DNA of 64,000 nucleotides, taken from assembly GCA_963665185.2 (NCBI GenBank), contig CAXXPO010000015.1:62001-126000 (forward strand), read 5' to 3'. The notes beneath the pieces were generated by a model, which was not told the DNA's origin, did no database searches, and worked only from the letters and a program-made list of their open reading frames with translations. This document shows, one piece after another, positions 32,824-41,671 of this stretch. Made by a program: the position numbers and the translations under genes. This DNA comes from G963665185 sp963665185. Lineage in GTDB: Bacteria > Desulfobacterota > Desulfovibrionia > Desulfovibrionales > Desulfovibrionaceae. Position 1 is the stretch's first letter, and each line of letters starts with the position of its first letter.

Positions 32824-34452
32824 GTGACGCATAACCTGAAATTTACATTGCTCTTTGAGGACCGCATTGGAATCGTCTTGGATATTGCCCGGCTGATGGT
32901 GGAGCAAAGTCTGAACATCGTCAGCATGGAGGTGGAGCAGAAGGACGGCTTTGCCAAAGTCTCCGTGGAGATTGAAAAGACCGGGGAGGAGGAAATCGAC
33001 AAGGATGCCCTGCTTCAGCTTTTTACGACTCTGCCCAAATTCGAAAGCAAGGCGGAACTGGAAAGACTGCCCCAGGAAAAGCGGGAGAGGTGGTTCCGCA
33101 CTCTGTTCGACGGAATGAGCGAAGGGGTTATGTCCGTGGACGCCGACGGCATAATAAACGCCGCCAACAGCGTGGCATGCAGGATTCTCGGGCAAACCTA
33201 CGAATATATCATCAATACGCATGTCCTTGAATCCAACCCCAAGGATTGCGTTCTCGTGGAGTGTTTTGAAAAGCAGATACCGGTCAATAAGCGCAGATCT
33301 GTTGTGACCAATACGGGAAGGGTGGAGTTTTACGGCTCTGCAAAGCCGATAAGGGATTCCCAGGGGAATTTTCTTGGCGCCGTGCTGGTGATGAAGAACC
33401 TCAGGGAAGTCAAGGAAATGGTCGATGCAGTCCTGGCTCCCCTGGAGATTACCTTTGACGATTTCATAGGACAGAGTCCCGGCGTTAAGAATCTTATCGC
33501 ATTTGCAAAAAAAATCGCAACCGTAGGGACCATCGTCTCCATTGCGGGCGAGAGCGGCACGGGCAAGGAGCTTTTTGCCAAGGCCCTGCATTTTGAAAGC
33601 GGCAGGGAAGGGCCGTTCATTCCCATCAACTGTGCGGCGTTGCCAGAACCGCTTATAGAGAGCGAACTGTTCGGTTACGTGGACGGGGCCTTTACCGGTG
33701 CAAAGAGGAAGGGAAAGGCCGGCCTCTTTGAGGCGGCAAAGAACGGAACCATATTTCTCGACGAGATCGGGGAGATGCCCCCCGGTCCGCAGGCCAAGAT
33801 TCTCAGGGTTCTTCAGGACGGCATGGTGCGGCGGATCGGCGGGATCGACGAAATCCCCGTCAATGCCTGGATCATCACGGCCACCAACCGGGATCTGAAG
33901 GAGATGGTCGAAGAGGGGACGTTCAGGGAAGACCTTTTTTACCGCATCAATGTTCTTACCGCACATATTCCGCCTTTGCGGGAGAGGCTGGTGGACATTC
34001 CCCTTCTTGTGGACAAGTTTCTTCAGCAGTTCAACCAACGTTTGGGACGAAACAACCAGAGCATCAGTTCCGGCGCGTTGGAAAAACTGATCAATTACGA
34101 TTGGCCTGGAAACGTGAGGGAATTGCAAAACGTAATAGAACGCGCCGCCATTCTCAGTGAATCCAACGAGATCCGGGAAGATGCCATATTTCTCAATTCG
34201 GGAACAAGAAACGGTGAAAACAGCAGCCTTCCGGTGCAGCCACCTTCCGATGACGCAATGCGAGGTTTGAGGGATCTTGTCCGCGACTACGAGACCGGGA
34301 TTCTGCTCAAGGTTCTCAACTCGACCCCGAGTATCCGCAAGGCCGCAAAGCATCTGGGCATATCCCACACTGCCCTGCTCAAGAAGATGGAAAAGTATAA
34401 GCTGTCTATTGGTAGTAAATCGGACCAGTGGCATAAAAACAGACCAGCCTAA
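32824..34452 (+). CDS. Sigma-54-dependent transcriptional activator, TyrR-like (ACT-PAS-AAA-HTH)
   Basis: About 542 residues from GTG 32824. Domains: ACT (FTLLFEDRIGIVLDIARLMVE, 6-75); PAS (LFDGMSEGVMSVDADGIINA, about 94-190); AAA+ (Walker A GESGTGKE 242-249, GAFTGA 288-293, Walker B FLDEIGEMP 311-319); and a C-terminal HTH (SIRKAAKHLGISHTALLKKM, about 500-525) of TyrR style. E. coli TyrR lacks GAFTGA, but here it is intact, so the protein should contact sigma-54 RNA polymerase. The ACT domain likely binds an amino acid. Directly downstream is a sigma-54 promoter before ald-agcS. A GTG 18 codons upstream is an alternative start. Confidence 0.9.
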   Translation: MTHNLKFTLLFEDRIGIVLDIARLMVEQSLNIVSMEVEQKDGFAKVSVEIEKTGEEEIDKDALLQLFTTLPKFESKAELERLPQEKRERWFRTLFDGMSEGVMSVDADGIINAANSVACRILGQTYEYIINTHVLESNPKDCVLVECFEKQIPVNKRRSVVTNTGRVEFYGSAKPIRDSQGNFLGAVLVMKNLREVKEMVDAVLAPLEITFDDFIGQSPGVKNLIAFAKKIATVGTIVSIAGESGTGKELFAKALHFESGREGPFIPINCAALPEPLIESELFGYVDGAFTGAKRKGKAGLFEAAKNGTIFLDEIGEMPPGPQAKILRVLQDGMVRRIGGIDEIPVNAWIITATNRDLKEMVEEGTFREDLFYRINVLTAHIPPLRERLVDIPLLVDKFLQQFNQRLGRNNQSISSGALEKLINYDWPGNVRELQNVIERAAILSESNEIREDAIFLNSGTRNGENSSLPVQPPSDDAMRGLRDLVRDYETGILLKVLNSTPSIRKAAKHLGISHTALLKKMEKYKLSIGSKSDQWHKNRPA

Positions 34453-34469
34453 TAAAGTGAATTAAATTA

Positions 34470-34508
34470 TCATGTTGACATATTTACTGTTGCTTTTTGG
34501 TAACATGA
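34470..34508. promoter_or_regulatory. Interrupted dyad TCATGTT...AACATGA, candidate activator site
   Basis: TCATGTT (34470-34476) and AACATGA (34502-34508) lie about 160-195 bases upstream of the ald sigma-54 promoter, a usual enhancer distance. The 25-base spacing is long for one dimer, so two sites are possible. Confidence 0.35.
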
Positions 34509-34626
34509 CAGACCGCTCTGTTTCCGCTTGTTTTTTGCCTTGATCCGTTCTCCCGTCTTTTTCCCCTCTTCTCCTGTGTGCAGGATTTTTCATTTTTGTT
34601 GTTGTTGCAGGCCCTTCAAGGTAAGG

Positions 34627-34650
34627 CCGCCGGTAAGGCGGTTTTTTTTT
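34627..34650 (+). terminator. Rho-independent terminator of the activator gene
   Basis: CCGCC-GGTAA-GGCGG followed by nine T, just before the sigma-54 promoter of ald. Confidence 0.75.
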
Positions 34651-34666
34651 CTGTTTTGCAAAAAAA

Positions 34667-34681
34667 TGGCACGAGGTTTGC
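34667..34681 (+). promoter_or_regulatory. Sigma-54 promoter of ald-agcS
   Basis: TGGCACGAGGTTTGC matches the sigma-54 consensus TGGCACG-N4-TTGC at every conserved position. It is 75 bases upstream of the ald start. Confidence 0.9.
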
Positions 34682-34755
34682 CTAATGGAGCGGTGGAGAA
34701 CCTGATTTTTTTTCTAATTGGAGTGAAATTTAAACTAGAAAAGGGAGATGGAAAA

Positions 34756-35871
34756 ATGAAAGTTGGAATTCTCAAAGAAATCAAGGTGGAAGAGAACCGC
34801 GTTGCCATGACACCCGCCGGAGTCGAGGTCATGCGTGCCAATGGCCATGACGTCTTTGTGGAAAAGGCGGCAGGCGTGGGCAGCGGGTTTTCGGATGATG
34901 CCTATAAGGCTGCCGGTGCGCAAATCATTGATACCCCCGCGAAAATTTACGCTGACTGCGAAATGGTCATGCATGTGAAAGAGCCGCAACCCTCCGAGTA
35001 CGAATTGGTCCGCGAAGGACAGACCGTGTTCACCTATTTCCACTTCGCGCCCGACGAACCGTTGACCCGTGCGTTCATCAAAAACAAATCCGTTGCCATT
35101 GCCTATGAAACCGTTGAAGGCCCTCACGGCGATCTGCCCCTGCTCACTCCCATGAGTGAAGTTGCCGGACGGATGTCCATACAACAGGGTGCCAAGTACC
35201 TGGAACGCAGCTTCCACGGCAGAGGACTGCTTTTGGGCGGAGTCACCGGCGTTGCCCCGGCAACCGTCGTCGTCATCGGCGGCGGCGTGGTCGGTACGAA
35301 TGCGGCCCAGATGGCTTGCGGGCTTGGAGCAAAAGTTTATATGCTGGACATGAACCTGGACCGGCTCCGCCATCTTTCGGAAATCATGCCCAAGAACTGC
35401 TTCCCCATGATGAGCAACCCCGCGCTGCTGCGCGAACTGGTCCAGGAAGCCGACGTCGTGGTCGGCGCCGTTCTCGTGGCCGGTGCGAAGGCCCCCAAGC
35501 TCGTCACCCGTGAAATGCTGAAGTCCATGAAACAGGGTGCGGTCATCGTCGACGTGGCCATCGACCAGGGCGGGTGCTTTGAAACATCCAAGGCCACCAC
35601 GCATACGAACCCCGTCTATGAAGTCGAAGGCGTGATCCACTACTGCGTCGCCAACATGCCGGGAGCCGTTCCCGTCACATCCACCATGGCGCTGACCAAC
35701 GCCACCCTTCCCTATGCCGTGCAGATTGCCAACAAGGGCTGGAAACAGGCGGCCCTGGACAATCATGGAATCAAAACCGGTCTCAACATGGTCAATGGAC
35801 AGGTGACGTACAAGGGTGTCGCCGACGCGTTCGACCTTGAATATGTGCCGGTTGAAAAAGTGCTGAATTAA
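34756..35871 (+). CDS. ald: Alanine dehydrogenase
   Basis: 371 residues; oxidatively deaminates L-alanine to pyruvate and ammonium with NAD+. The start MKVGILKEIKVEENRVAMTP is canonical. Catalytic Lys75 (MHVKEPQ) and His96 (TYFHFAP) are at the standard positions, and a nucleotide-binding motif VVIGGGVVGTNAA (about 172-184) is present. AAGGGAGATG precedes ATG 34756; the longer frame is spurious. It is transcribed from the sigma-54 promoter at 34667 with agcS 74 bases downstream, giving uptake and breakdown of alanine as a carbon and energy source. Confidence 0.96.
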   Translation: MKVGILKEIKVEENRVAMTPAGVEVMRANGHDVFVEKAAGVGSGFSDDAYKAAGAQIIDTPAKIYADCEMVMHVKEPQPSEYELVREGQTVFTYFHFAPDEPLTRAFIKNKSVAIAYETVEGPHGDLPLLTPMSEVAGRMSIQQGAKYLERSFHGRGLLLGGVTGVAPATVVVIGGGVVGTNAAQMACGLGAKVYMLDMNLDRLRHLSEIMPKNCFPMMSNPALLRELVQEADVVVGAVLVAGAKAPKLVTREMLKSMKQGAVIVDVAIDQGGCFETSKATTHTNPVYEVEGVIHYCVANMPGAVPVTSTMALTNATLPYAVQIANKGWKQAALDNHGIKTGLNMVNGQVTYKGVADAFDLEYVPVEKVLN

Positions 35872-35945
35872 CCAGGCGAAAGATCCTCCAATGGTCCCAT
35901 TCAATGGGGTTTCCTTATTCATGAAACACTGGAAGGAGATAACGC

Positions 35946-37331
35946 ATGGATGTTTTAAGCACTCTCGACGTCATTGTTGGAAAAGTCGGCGCCTTTGCAT
36001 GGGGCCCGCCAATGCTGATCCTGCTCGTGGGAACAGGAGCCTGGCTCAGTTTTGCGCTGCGTGGACTTCAAATCAGAAAATTGTGGTACGCTTTGTATCT
36101 CGCGCTCATCAAACGGCAGGAACCAACCGATGAGCCGGGTGATATAACCCACTTTCAGGCCCTGATGACCGCGCTTTCCGCAACCGTGGGAACCGGCAAT
36201 ATCGCGGGTGTGGCCACGGCCATTGCCGTTGGCGGTCCCGGTGCCTTGTTCTGGATGTGGGTTACGGGTCTTGTGGGAATGGCCACCAAATACGCCGAAG
36301 CCGTCCTGGCTGTGAAATACCGTGTGGTTGATGAGCACGGTGAAATGAGCGGCGGCCCCATGTATTACTTGTCCAAGGGGCTGAAAATGCCCTGGCTTGG
36401 AACCATTTTCGCCATATGTGCCTCGGTGGCCGCCTTCGGCATCGGCAACATGGTCCAGTCCAACTCGGTAGCGGACGCCGTGGAAGCCACCTACAGCGTT
36501 CCCCACTGGGGCACCGGCCTGATCCTCATGGCCTGCACAGCCGCCGTCGTTCTGGGCGGCATCAAGAAGATCGGCAAGGTCACCGGCACGCTGGTTCCTG
36601 TGATGATAGTCTTCTACATGGGCGGCGCCCTGTACATCATCCTGGCCAACATCCTGGAAGTGCCTGCGGCTCTGGTCTTTATCGTCGAGCAGGCTTTCAG
36701 CCCCACTGCGGCCGTCGGCGGATTCGCCGGGGCCGGGGTCATGCTGGCCATTCGTATGGGCGTTGCCCGTGGCGTCTTCTCCAATGAATCCGGCCTGGGC
36801 AGTGCCCCAATCGCCGCGGCGGCCGCGCAGACCAAGAGTCCGGTAACGCAGGCCCTGGTGTCCATGACCCAGACCTTCATTGACACCCTGATCGTCTGTA
36901 CCATGACCGGCCTTGTCCTGATTCTCACCGGAGCCTGGTCCAACGGACTCACCGGCGCGGAACTGACCACGGTCGCCTTTGCCGCCGGCATGCCGGGCGG
37001 TGCGCATGTTGTGACCATCGGCCTTATTCTGTTCGCCTATTCCACCATCCTGGGCTGGTGCTACTATGGGGAAAAATCCATCGAGTACCTGCTCGGCATC
37101 AAGGCCGTGCTGCCGTACCGTCTCGCCTTTGTCGTCTTTGTGGGCATAGGCGCGGTGGCCAAGCTCAGCCTTGTCTGGAACATATCGGACACGCTGAACG
37201 GTCTGATGGCCATTCCCAACCTTATCGGCCTGCTGATGCTCACGCCGGTGGTGGTTGCGGAAACAAAGAAGTACTTCGAGCACAAGGTGCAAAGAGACGC
37301 TGCAAAAGCACTCCAGGCCAAAGAACAGTAA
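35946..37331 (+). CDS. Alanine/glycine:cation symporter (AgcS/DagA family)
   Basis: 461 residues, about eleven membrane helices. ALSATVGTGNIAGVATAIAVGGPGALFWMWVTG is the AGCS family signature (here 33 residues at about 77-109). FSNESGLGSAPIAAAAAQT and GWCYYGEKS further on are also family blocks. It imports L-alanine or glycine with Na+ or H+. AAGGAGAT lies before ATG 35946. It is co-transcribed with ald, and an intrinsic terminator ends the unit. The C terminus is short and charged. Confidence 0.94.
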   Translation: MDVLSTLDVIVGKVGAFAWGPPMLILLVGTGAWLSFALRGLQIRKLWYALYLALIKRQEPTDEPGDITHFQALMTALSATVGTGNIAGVATAIAVGGPGALFWMWVTGLVGMATKYAEAVLAVKYRVVDEHGEMSGGPMYYLSKGLKMPWLGTIFAICASVAAFGIGNMVQSNSVADAVEATYSVPHWGTGLILMACTAAVVLGGIKKIGKVTGTLVPVMIVFYMGGALYIILANILEVPAALVFIVEQAFSPTAAVGGFAGAGVMLAIRMGVARGVFSNESGLGSAPIAAAAAQTKSPVTQALVSMTQTFIDTLIVCTMTGLVLILTGAWSNGLTGAELTTVAFAAGMPGGAHVVTIGLILFAYSTILGWCYYGEKSIEYLLGIKAVLPYRLAFVVFVGIGAVAKLSLVWNISDTLNGLMAIPNLIGLLMLTPVVVAETKKYFEHKVQRDAAKALQAKEQ

Positions 37332-37345
37332 ATTCAACAGAGTTG

Positions 37346-37387
37346 AAAGCCTCCTTTCGGGAAGTTCCCCGGAAGGAGGCTTTTTTT
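37346..37387 (+). terminator. Rho-independent terminator of ald-agcS
   Basis: AAAGCCTCCTTTCGGG pairs with CCCCGGAAGGAGGCTTT (with small mismatch near the loop), followed by seven T. Confidence 0.85.
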
Positions 37388-37459
37388 ATATGATTCTTTC
37401 CATGCGCCGCATACAGGGGGACGTTTCCAAACCCCGTGCGTGCATACTCTGTTGGTCCG

Positions 37460-38749
37460 CTATTCCAGGCTCCGCTCGTCGATGACCCGCTTTGTCTTGG
37501 CAAAGGTGCGCGGCAGGTCGCCGGGGTCCACGATGCGGACATTGGCCCGGACGAGCAGATGCTTCTGCATGGTTTCGGCCACGGCCTGGGCGAGGTTCTG
37601 GTCCATGTCGGCGGAGGCGTCCTTTTCCCTTTCCACGGAGACCAGCATGTGGTCGCGGCCCTGTTTGCGGAAGAGGCGTATCTGGTATTCGCTGGAAAGC
37701 TCCCTGAAGCCTTGCAGCACTTCGGCGATCTGGCCGGGATAGATGTTCACCCCGCGCACGATGATCATGTCGTCGGAGCGTCCCAGAATTTTGTCGTGGC
37801 GGGGCATGGAGCAGCCGCATTCGCAGGGGCCGGGCAGCAGCCGGGTCAGGTCGCGGGTGCGGTAGCGGATGAGCGGGCTGGCCTCCTTGCACAGGGTGGT
37901 CACAACCAGTTCGCCGACCTCGCCGGGGGATACGGGGGCAAGGGTTTCCGGGTCCAGAATCTCCACAATATAGCGGTCGGCCCAGTAGTGGATGCCGGCA
38001 TGGGCCGTGCACTCGATGCCTGCGCCGGGCCCGTAGATTTCGGTCATGCCTGAGATGTCGTGGCTGGATTCAAGGTGCAACAGCTCCTCGAACCTCTGGC
38101 GCATTCTGGGCGTGTGCGCTTCGGCCCCGAAGATGACCCGTTTGAGCGCAATCTGATCTGTAAGCCCCCTTTTTTCCACTTCTTCGGCCATGAGCAGGGC
38201 CATGGACGCGGTGGAGCAGAGCACCGTGGGCTTGAGGTCGCACAAGAGCTGCACCTGGATGTCGAGCAACCCCGGCCCGATGGGCACGGCCATGGCCCCG
38301 AAGTGTTCGCAGCCCAGCTGAAAGCCTGCGCCCGCAGTCCACAGGCCGTAGCCCACGCATATCTGCACCCGGTCCGTGGTGGTGCAGCCGGCCAGCTCGT
38401 AGCAGCGGGCGAACATGTTTTTCCAGACGTCGATGTCGCGCTGGGTGTAGGTCAGCACCTTGCGCTTGCCCGTGGTGCCGGACGAGGCATGGATACGTAC
38501 GACCTTTTCCTCGGGCACGGACAGCAGCGGGAAGGGATAGCCCTCTTTGAGGTCGTTGGCCGTGGTGAAGGGCAGGGAGGTGATGTCGTGTACGCCGCGA
38601 ATTGCCGCCGGGTCCACGCCCACGTCCTTGAGCCGCTGCCGGTAGAAGGGGCTGTTGGCATAGGCGTGGGAAACGGTCCAGCAAAGCCCTTCGTCCTGGG
38701 TGGCGGCCAGGTCTTCGGGGGTGATTTTCGGGATGAATCGAGAGGCCAT
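37460..38749 (-). CDS. paaK: Phenylacetate-CoA ligase family protein
   Basis: 429 residues, starting MASRFIPKITPEDLAATQDE at ATG 38749. AMP-forming adenylate enzyme: IHASSGTTGKRKVLTYTQRD (P-loop), then ISGMTEIYGPGAGIEC, and the hinge RYRTRDLTRLLPGPCECG with the C-terminal GRSDDMIIVRGVNIYPGQI domain. It activates phenylacetate or another aryl acid to its CoA ester. In anaerobes PaaK genes often accompany 2-oxoacid:ferredoxin oxidoreductases that degrade aromatic amino acids. Here it follows trpA after 224 bases containing a palindromic repeat, so it may be separately transcribed. Confidence 0.93.
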   Translation of the reverse strand: MASRFIPKITPEDLAATQDEGLCWTVSHAYANSPFYRQRLKDVGVDPAAIRGVHDITSLPFTTANDLKEGYPFPLLSVPEEKVVRIHASSGTTGKRKVLTYTQRDIDVWKNMFARCYELAGCTTTDRVQICVGYGLWTAGAGFQLGCEHFGAMAVPIGPGLLDIQVQLLCDLKPTVLCSTASMALLMAEEVEKRGLTDQIALKRVIFGAEAHTPRMRQRFEELLHLESSHDISGMTEIYGPGAGIECTAHAGIHYWADRYIVEILDPETLAPVSPGEVGELVVTTLCKEASPLIRYRTRDLTRLLPGPCECGCSMPRHDKILGRSDDMIIVRGVNIYPGQIAEVLQGFRELSSEYQIRLFRKQGRDHMLVSVEREKDASADMDQNLAQAVAETMQKHLLVRANVRIVDPGDLPRTFAKTKRVIDERSLE

Positions 38750-38763
38750 GAGGTCTTCCTTGT

Positions 38764-38839
38764 CAGGCTGCTGAAAAAGGTTCGATAGCTTCGTTGCCGC
38801 GCATTTCCGCATCGCTCTCAAGCCTTTTTGAGCAGCCTG
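38764..38839. repeat. Palindrome-ended repeat, short member
   Basis: 76 bases with 17-base arms CAGGCTGCTGAAAAAGG (38764-38780) and CCTTTTTGAGCAGCCTG (38823-38839), one mismatch. The interior TTCGATAGCTTCGTTGC matches CGATAGCTGCGTTG of the 19232 element, so both belong to one family. Confidence 0.75.
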
Positions 38840-38925
38840 CGGCGTTGAAGTCCTTAAAAGCAAAACGGACTATGCACTTACGTTTCTGATGTGAAGCCAG
38901 TAAAAGGTTTTTGAGGGAGGAGGGT

Positions 38926-38965
38926 GGGGGAGGAGGAAACTTTTGCAAAGTTTTCCTCCTCCCCC
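38926..38965 (-). terminator. Hairpin at the end of the trp genes
   Basis: GGGGGAGGAGGAAAC... and GTTTTCCTCCTCCCCC form a near-perfect long hairpin 8 bases beyond the trpA stop. No strong T run follows on the minus strand. Confidence 0.5.
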
Positions 38966-38973
38966 GCATTCTT

Positions 38974-39741
38974 TCACCCCTGCTTGAACCTTGCCATGAA
39001 CGCCGACGGCGTGCCGCCTTCCTGTATGTGGCGTATCAGGGCGCTGCCGAACACCACGGCGTCGAGCAGGTCGCCGAAAGGGGCGATCTGTTCCCTGGAC
39101 TGGATGCCGAAGCCGAGCGCCATGGGAACGGGGAATATTTCCCTTGCCTGGCGCAATTTGTCCAGAATTTCGTCGGGCAGGGCGTCGCTCCCGCCGGTAA
39201 TGCCCAGAACCGAGACAAAATAGGCAAAGCCGGAAGCGTTCTTGGCATACAGGGCCATGCGCTCGGGAGTGGTATTTAGCCCGACCAGGGGGATGAGGTC
39301 CAGTCCGTGTTCGGCCATGACCTTTTTGAACTCCCCGGACTCCTCATAGGGCAGGTCTGGGATGATGAAGCCGTGCACTCCGGCAGCTGAGGCATCCTGT
39401 CCCAGTTTTTCAAATCCGTACTGCATGAAGGGATTCATGTAGCCCATGAGCACGATGCCGGCCTTGAACTGGCCTTTGCGTTCCTTGAGGCCCTGGATTA
39501 GGTACTTGAGGGTGACGCCGCGTTGCAGGCATTCCTGGGCCGCCTGCTCGATGATCGGTCCGTCGGCCACGGGATCGGTAAAGGGAACGCCGATTTCAAT
39601 GATGTCCGCGCCGTTGGCGTCCAGCTCGGCAATGTTCTCCCAGAATTCATCCAGGCCGGGAAACCCACAGGGAAGGTAGGGAACAAGGGCCTTGCGCCCC
39701 TGAGCCAGAGCCGTTTCGATTTTATCCTGCAATATACTCAT
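38974..39741 (-). CDS. trpA: Tryptophan synthase alpha chain
   Basis: 255 residues, TIM barrel; cleaves indole-3-glycerol phosphate to indole and passes it to TrpB. The TrpA signature LPYLPCGFPGLDEFWENI and the catalytic glutamate region ADIIEIGVPFTDPVADGP are present; Glu49 and Asp60 equivalents are seen. CAGGAGTAAACC precedes ATG 39741, three bases after the trpB stop. It is the last gene of the trp branch and about 15 residues shorter than E. coli TrpA. Confidence 0.96.
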   Translation of the reverse strand: MSILQDKIETALAQGRKALVPYLPCGFPGLDEFWENIAELDANGADIIEIGVPFTDPVADGPIIEQAAQECLQRGVTLKYLIQGLKERKGQFKAGIVLMGYMNPFMQYGFEKLGQDASAAGVHGFIIPDLPYEESGEFKKVMAEHGLDLIPLVGLNTTPERMALYAKNASGFAYFVSVLGITGGSDALPDEILDKLRQAREIFPVPMALGFGIQSREQIAPFGDLLDAVVFGSALIRHIQEGGTPSAFMARFKQG

Positions 39742-39744
39742 GGT

Positions 39745-40926
39745 TTACTCCTGGATGTCCTTGAAAAGCAGCGGTTCCACAATGCCCATGTCCTTGTCGC
39801 CGCGGCCCGAAAGGTTCACCACCACGCGGCTGCCCGGTGCGATGGATTCGCGGTTTTCCAGAACCCAGGCCACGGCATGGCTGGACTCCAGGGCGGGAAT
39901 GATGCCTTCCCTCCGGCACAGGACCTGAAAGGCGTCCAGAGCCTGGTGGTCGAAGATCTGATGGTATTCCGCCCGTCCGCTTTCATGCAGGCCTGCATGT
40001 TCCGGTCCGGTTCCCGGATAGTCCAGCCCTGCGGAAATGGAGTGCGAGGGTTCGATCTGGCCGTCCTCGGTCTGCAGCAGTTTGGTATGGGTGCCGTGCA
40101 GCACGCCGTTTGTTCCTTTGCAAAGGGAGGCCGAACTGTAGCAACCCGGTTCGCCCGTACCTCCCGCTTCCACGCCCACGAGGCGCACGCTTTTTTCCGG
40201 GATGAAATCGTAGAAAATGCCCATGGCGTTGGAGCCGCCGCCCACGCAGGCCACCACGATATCGGGCAGGCCGCCGGTGCGCTCCATGAACTGCGCCCGT
40301 ACTTCCCGGCCGATGATGGCCTGGAAATCGCGCACCAGTTCAGGAAAAGGATGTGCGCTGATGACTGATCCAACACAAAAGTGGGTATCCTTCTGCCGTC
40401 CGATCCAATTGCGCAGGGCTGCATTGGTCGCGTCCTTGAGGGTTTTGGTTCCGGTCTGCACTGCCGTGACCGTTGCGCCCAAAAGTTGCATGCGCCGTAC
40501 ATTGTGGGCCTGACGTTCCACGTCCACCGCGCCCATGAATACTTCGCATTCCAGCCCCAGCATGGCCGCCGCCGTGGCCGTGGCCACGCCGTGCTGCCCC
40601 GCGCCGGTTTCGGCGATGATGCGCTTTTTGCCCATGCGTTTGGTCAGCAGCCCCTGCCCCATGGTGTTGTTCACCTTGTGCGCGCCCGTATGGTTCAGGT
40701 CTTCGCGTTTGAGCCACAGCTCGAAGCCCAGTTCCCCGGACAGGTTCGGGCATTTGTACAGGGCCGAGGGCCGCCCGACATAATCCCGCAGCAAGACGCC
40801 CAGCTCCTCCTGGAACTGGCGGCTCGGCACAATCAGCTGCATTGCCTCTTCCAGTTCCAGCAGTGGCGGCATCAACAACTCGGGCACGAACTGCCCTCCG
40901 TAGGGTCCGTAGTATCCTTTGCGCAT
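39745..40926 (-). CDS. trpB: Tryptophan synthase beta chain
   Basis: 393 residues, PLP enzyme that condenses indole with serine. The PLP-lysine motif LNHTGAHKVNNTMGQ, the PLP-phosphate loop GGGSNAMG, and the N-terminal GPYGGQFVPELLMPPL are typical of TrpB1. It is preceded by a 124-base gap holding a repeat fragment (GGCTGTTGTTGAAAAAGG at 40943-40960) and the 3'-end repeat following trpF. Confidence 0.96.
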   Translation of the reverse strand: MRKGYYGPYGGQFVPELLMPPLLELEEAMQLIVPSRQFQEELGVLLRDYVGRPSALYKCPNLSGELGFELWLKREDLNHTGAHKVNNTMGQGLLTKRMGKKRIIAETGAGQHGVATATAAAMLGLECEVFMGAVDVERQAHNVRRMQLLGATVTAVQTGTKTLKDATNAALRNWIGRQKDTHFCVGSVISAHPFPELVRDFQAIIGREVRAQFMERTGGLPDIVVACVGGGSNAMGIFYDFIPEKSVRLVGVEAGGTGEPGCYSSASLCKGTNGVLHGTHTKLLQTEDGQIEPSHSISAGLDYPGTGPEHAGLHESGRAEYHQIFDHQALDAFQVLCRREGIIPALESSHAVAWVLENRESIAPGSRVVVNLSGRGDKDMGIVEPLLFKDIQE

Positions 40927-40997
40927 AGTGTTTTTTCTCCTGGGCTGTTGTTGAAAAAGGCCCTTTTTTTGTGAACTTGTGTTGAAAGAACGTTAAC

Positions 40998-41048
40998 CGC
41001 AGGTCCAGGAGGCCGTCGCCTCCTGGCGGGGTACGGGGCAGCGCCCCG
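40998..41048 (-). repeat. 3'-end repeat after trpF
   Basis: CGCAGGTCCAGGAGGCCGTC and on to GCCTCCTGG is identical over 30 bases to the copy after rny at 51294. A second hairpin CGGGGC/GCCCCG ends three bases before the trpF stop. Confidence 0.8.
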
Positions 41049-41050
41049 CT

Positions 41051-41671
41051 TTACCTCACCCCTTCCAATTTCCTGAACACTTCGCCGAGTTTTCCATTGT
41101 CCTTCACGCCGGGCGCGGATTCCACGCCGGAGTTGAGGTCGAGTCCGTTGGGTTTGACGGCCAGGGCCTGATCCAGGTTGTCCGGGTTCAGTCCGCCGGC
41201 CAAAAGCCAGGGCAGGGGGCTGTTCAATCCGTGAAGGATTGCGGTGTCCAGTGTGGCGCCGTGTCCGCCGCCGGACGTGCCGGAGTCGAAGAGAAAGTAG
41301 CGCGCACAGGTCTGGTAGCGGCGCAGGTCGGTTTCGAGTTCGGCAGTGGTCTGGTAGCGGGAGGGCCAGAAGGTCTTGATGACGCGCTGCCCTCCGACGG
41401 CGCGGCAGAAATCCGGGTCCTGGTCGCCGTGCAGCTGGGCAAGCTGGAGCGCGCCGCGCTTCATGAGATCGTTGATTTCGTCGGCTGTCTGGTCCACGAA
41501 AACGCCCACCTTGGAGGCTCCGCAGGTTCGCACGTTGGCGGGAAGCGCAGGGTCGGTGTGGCGCGGGCTGGCCGGGTGGAAGATGAAGCCGAGCAGGTCG
41601 GCTCCCAGGCCGGTGCAGACGGCCACGTCTTCGAGCCGGGTCAGGCCGCAGATTTTCACGAGCAGGCGCAT
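41051..41671 (-). CDS. trpF: Phosphoribosylanthranilate isomerase
   Basis: 206 residues, TIM barrel; isomerises PRA to CdRP. LLVKICGLTRLEDV holds the catalytic Cys (CGLT), and the catalytic Asp sits in YFLFDSGTSGGG, which is also the phosphate-binding start. LAGGLNPDNL near the end matches the family. It starts 16 bases inside the end of trpC, indicating translational coupling. Separate trpC and trpF genes, as here, differ from the E. coli fusion. Confidence 0.95.
   Translation of the reverse strand: MRLLVKICGLTRLEDVAVCTGLGADLLGFIFHPASPRHTDPALPANVRTCGASKVGVFVDQTADEINDLMKRGALQLAQLHGDQDPDFCRAVGGQRVIKTFWPSRYQTTAELETDLRRYQTCARYFLFDSGTSGGGHGATLDTAILHGLNSPLPWLLAGGLNPDNLDQALAVKPNGLDLNSGVESAPGVKDNGKLGEVFRKLEGVR

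Noticed and set aside
34528..34755. 76 extra N-terminal codons of alanine dehydrogenase
   Set aside because: The stretch includes a terminator and the sigma-54 promoter; the protein family starts at MKVGILKE with a ribosome site.
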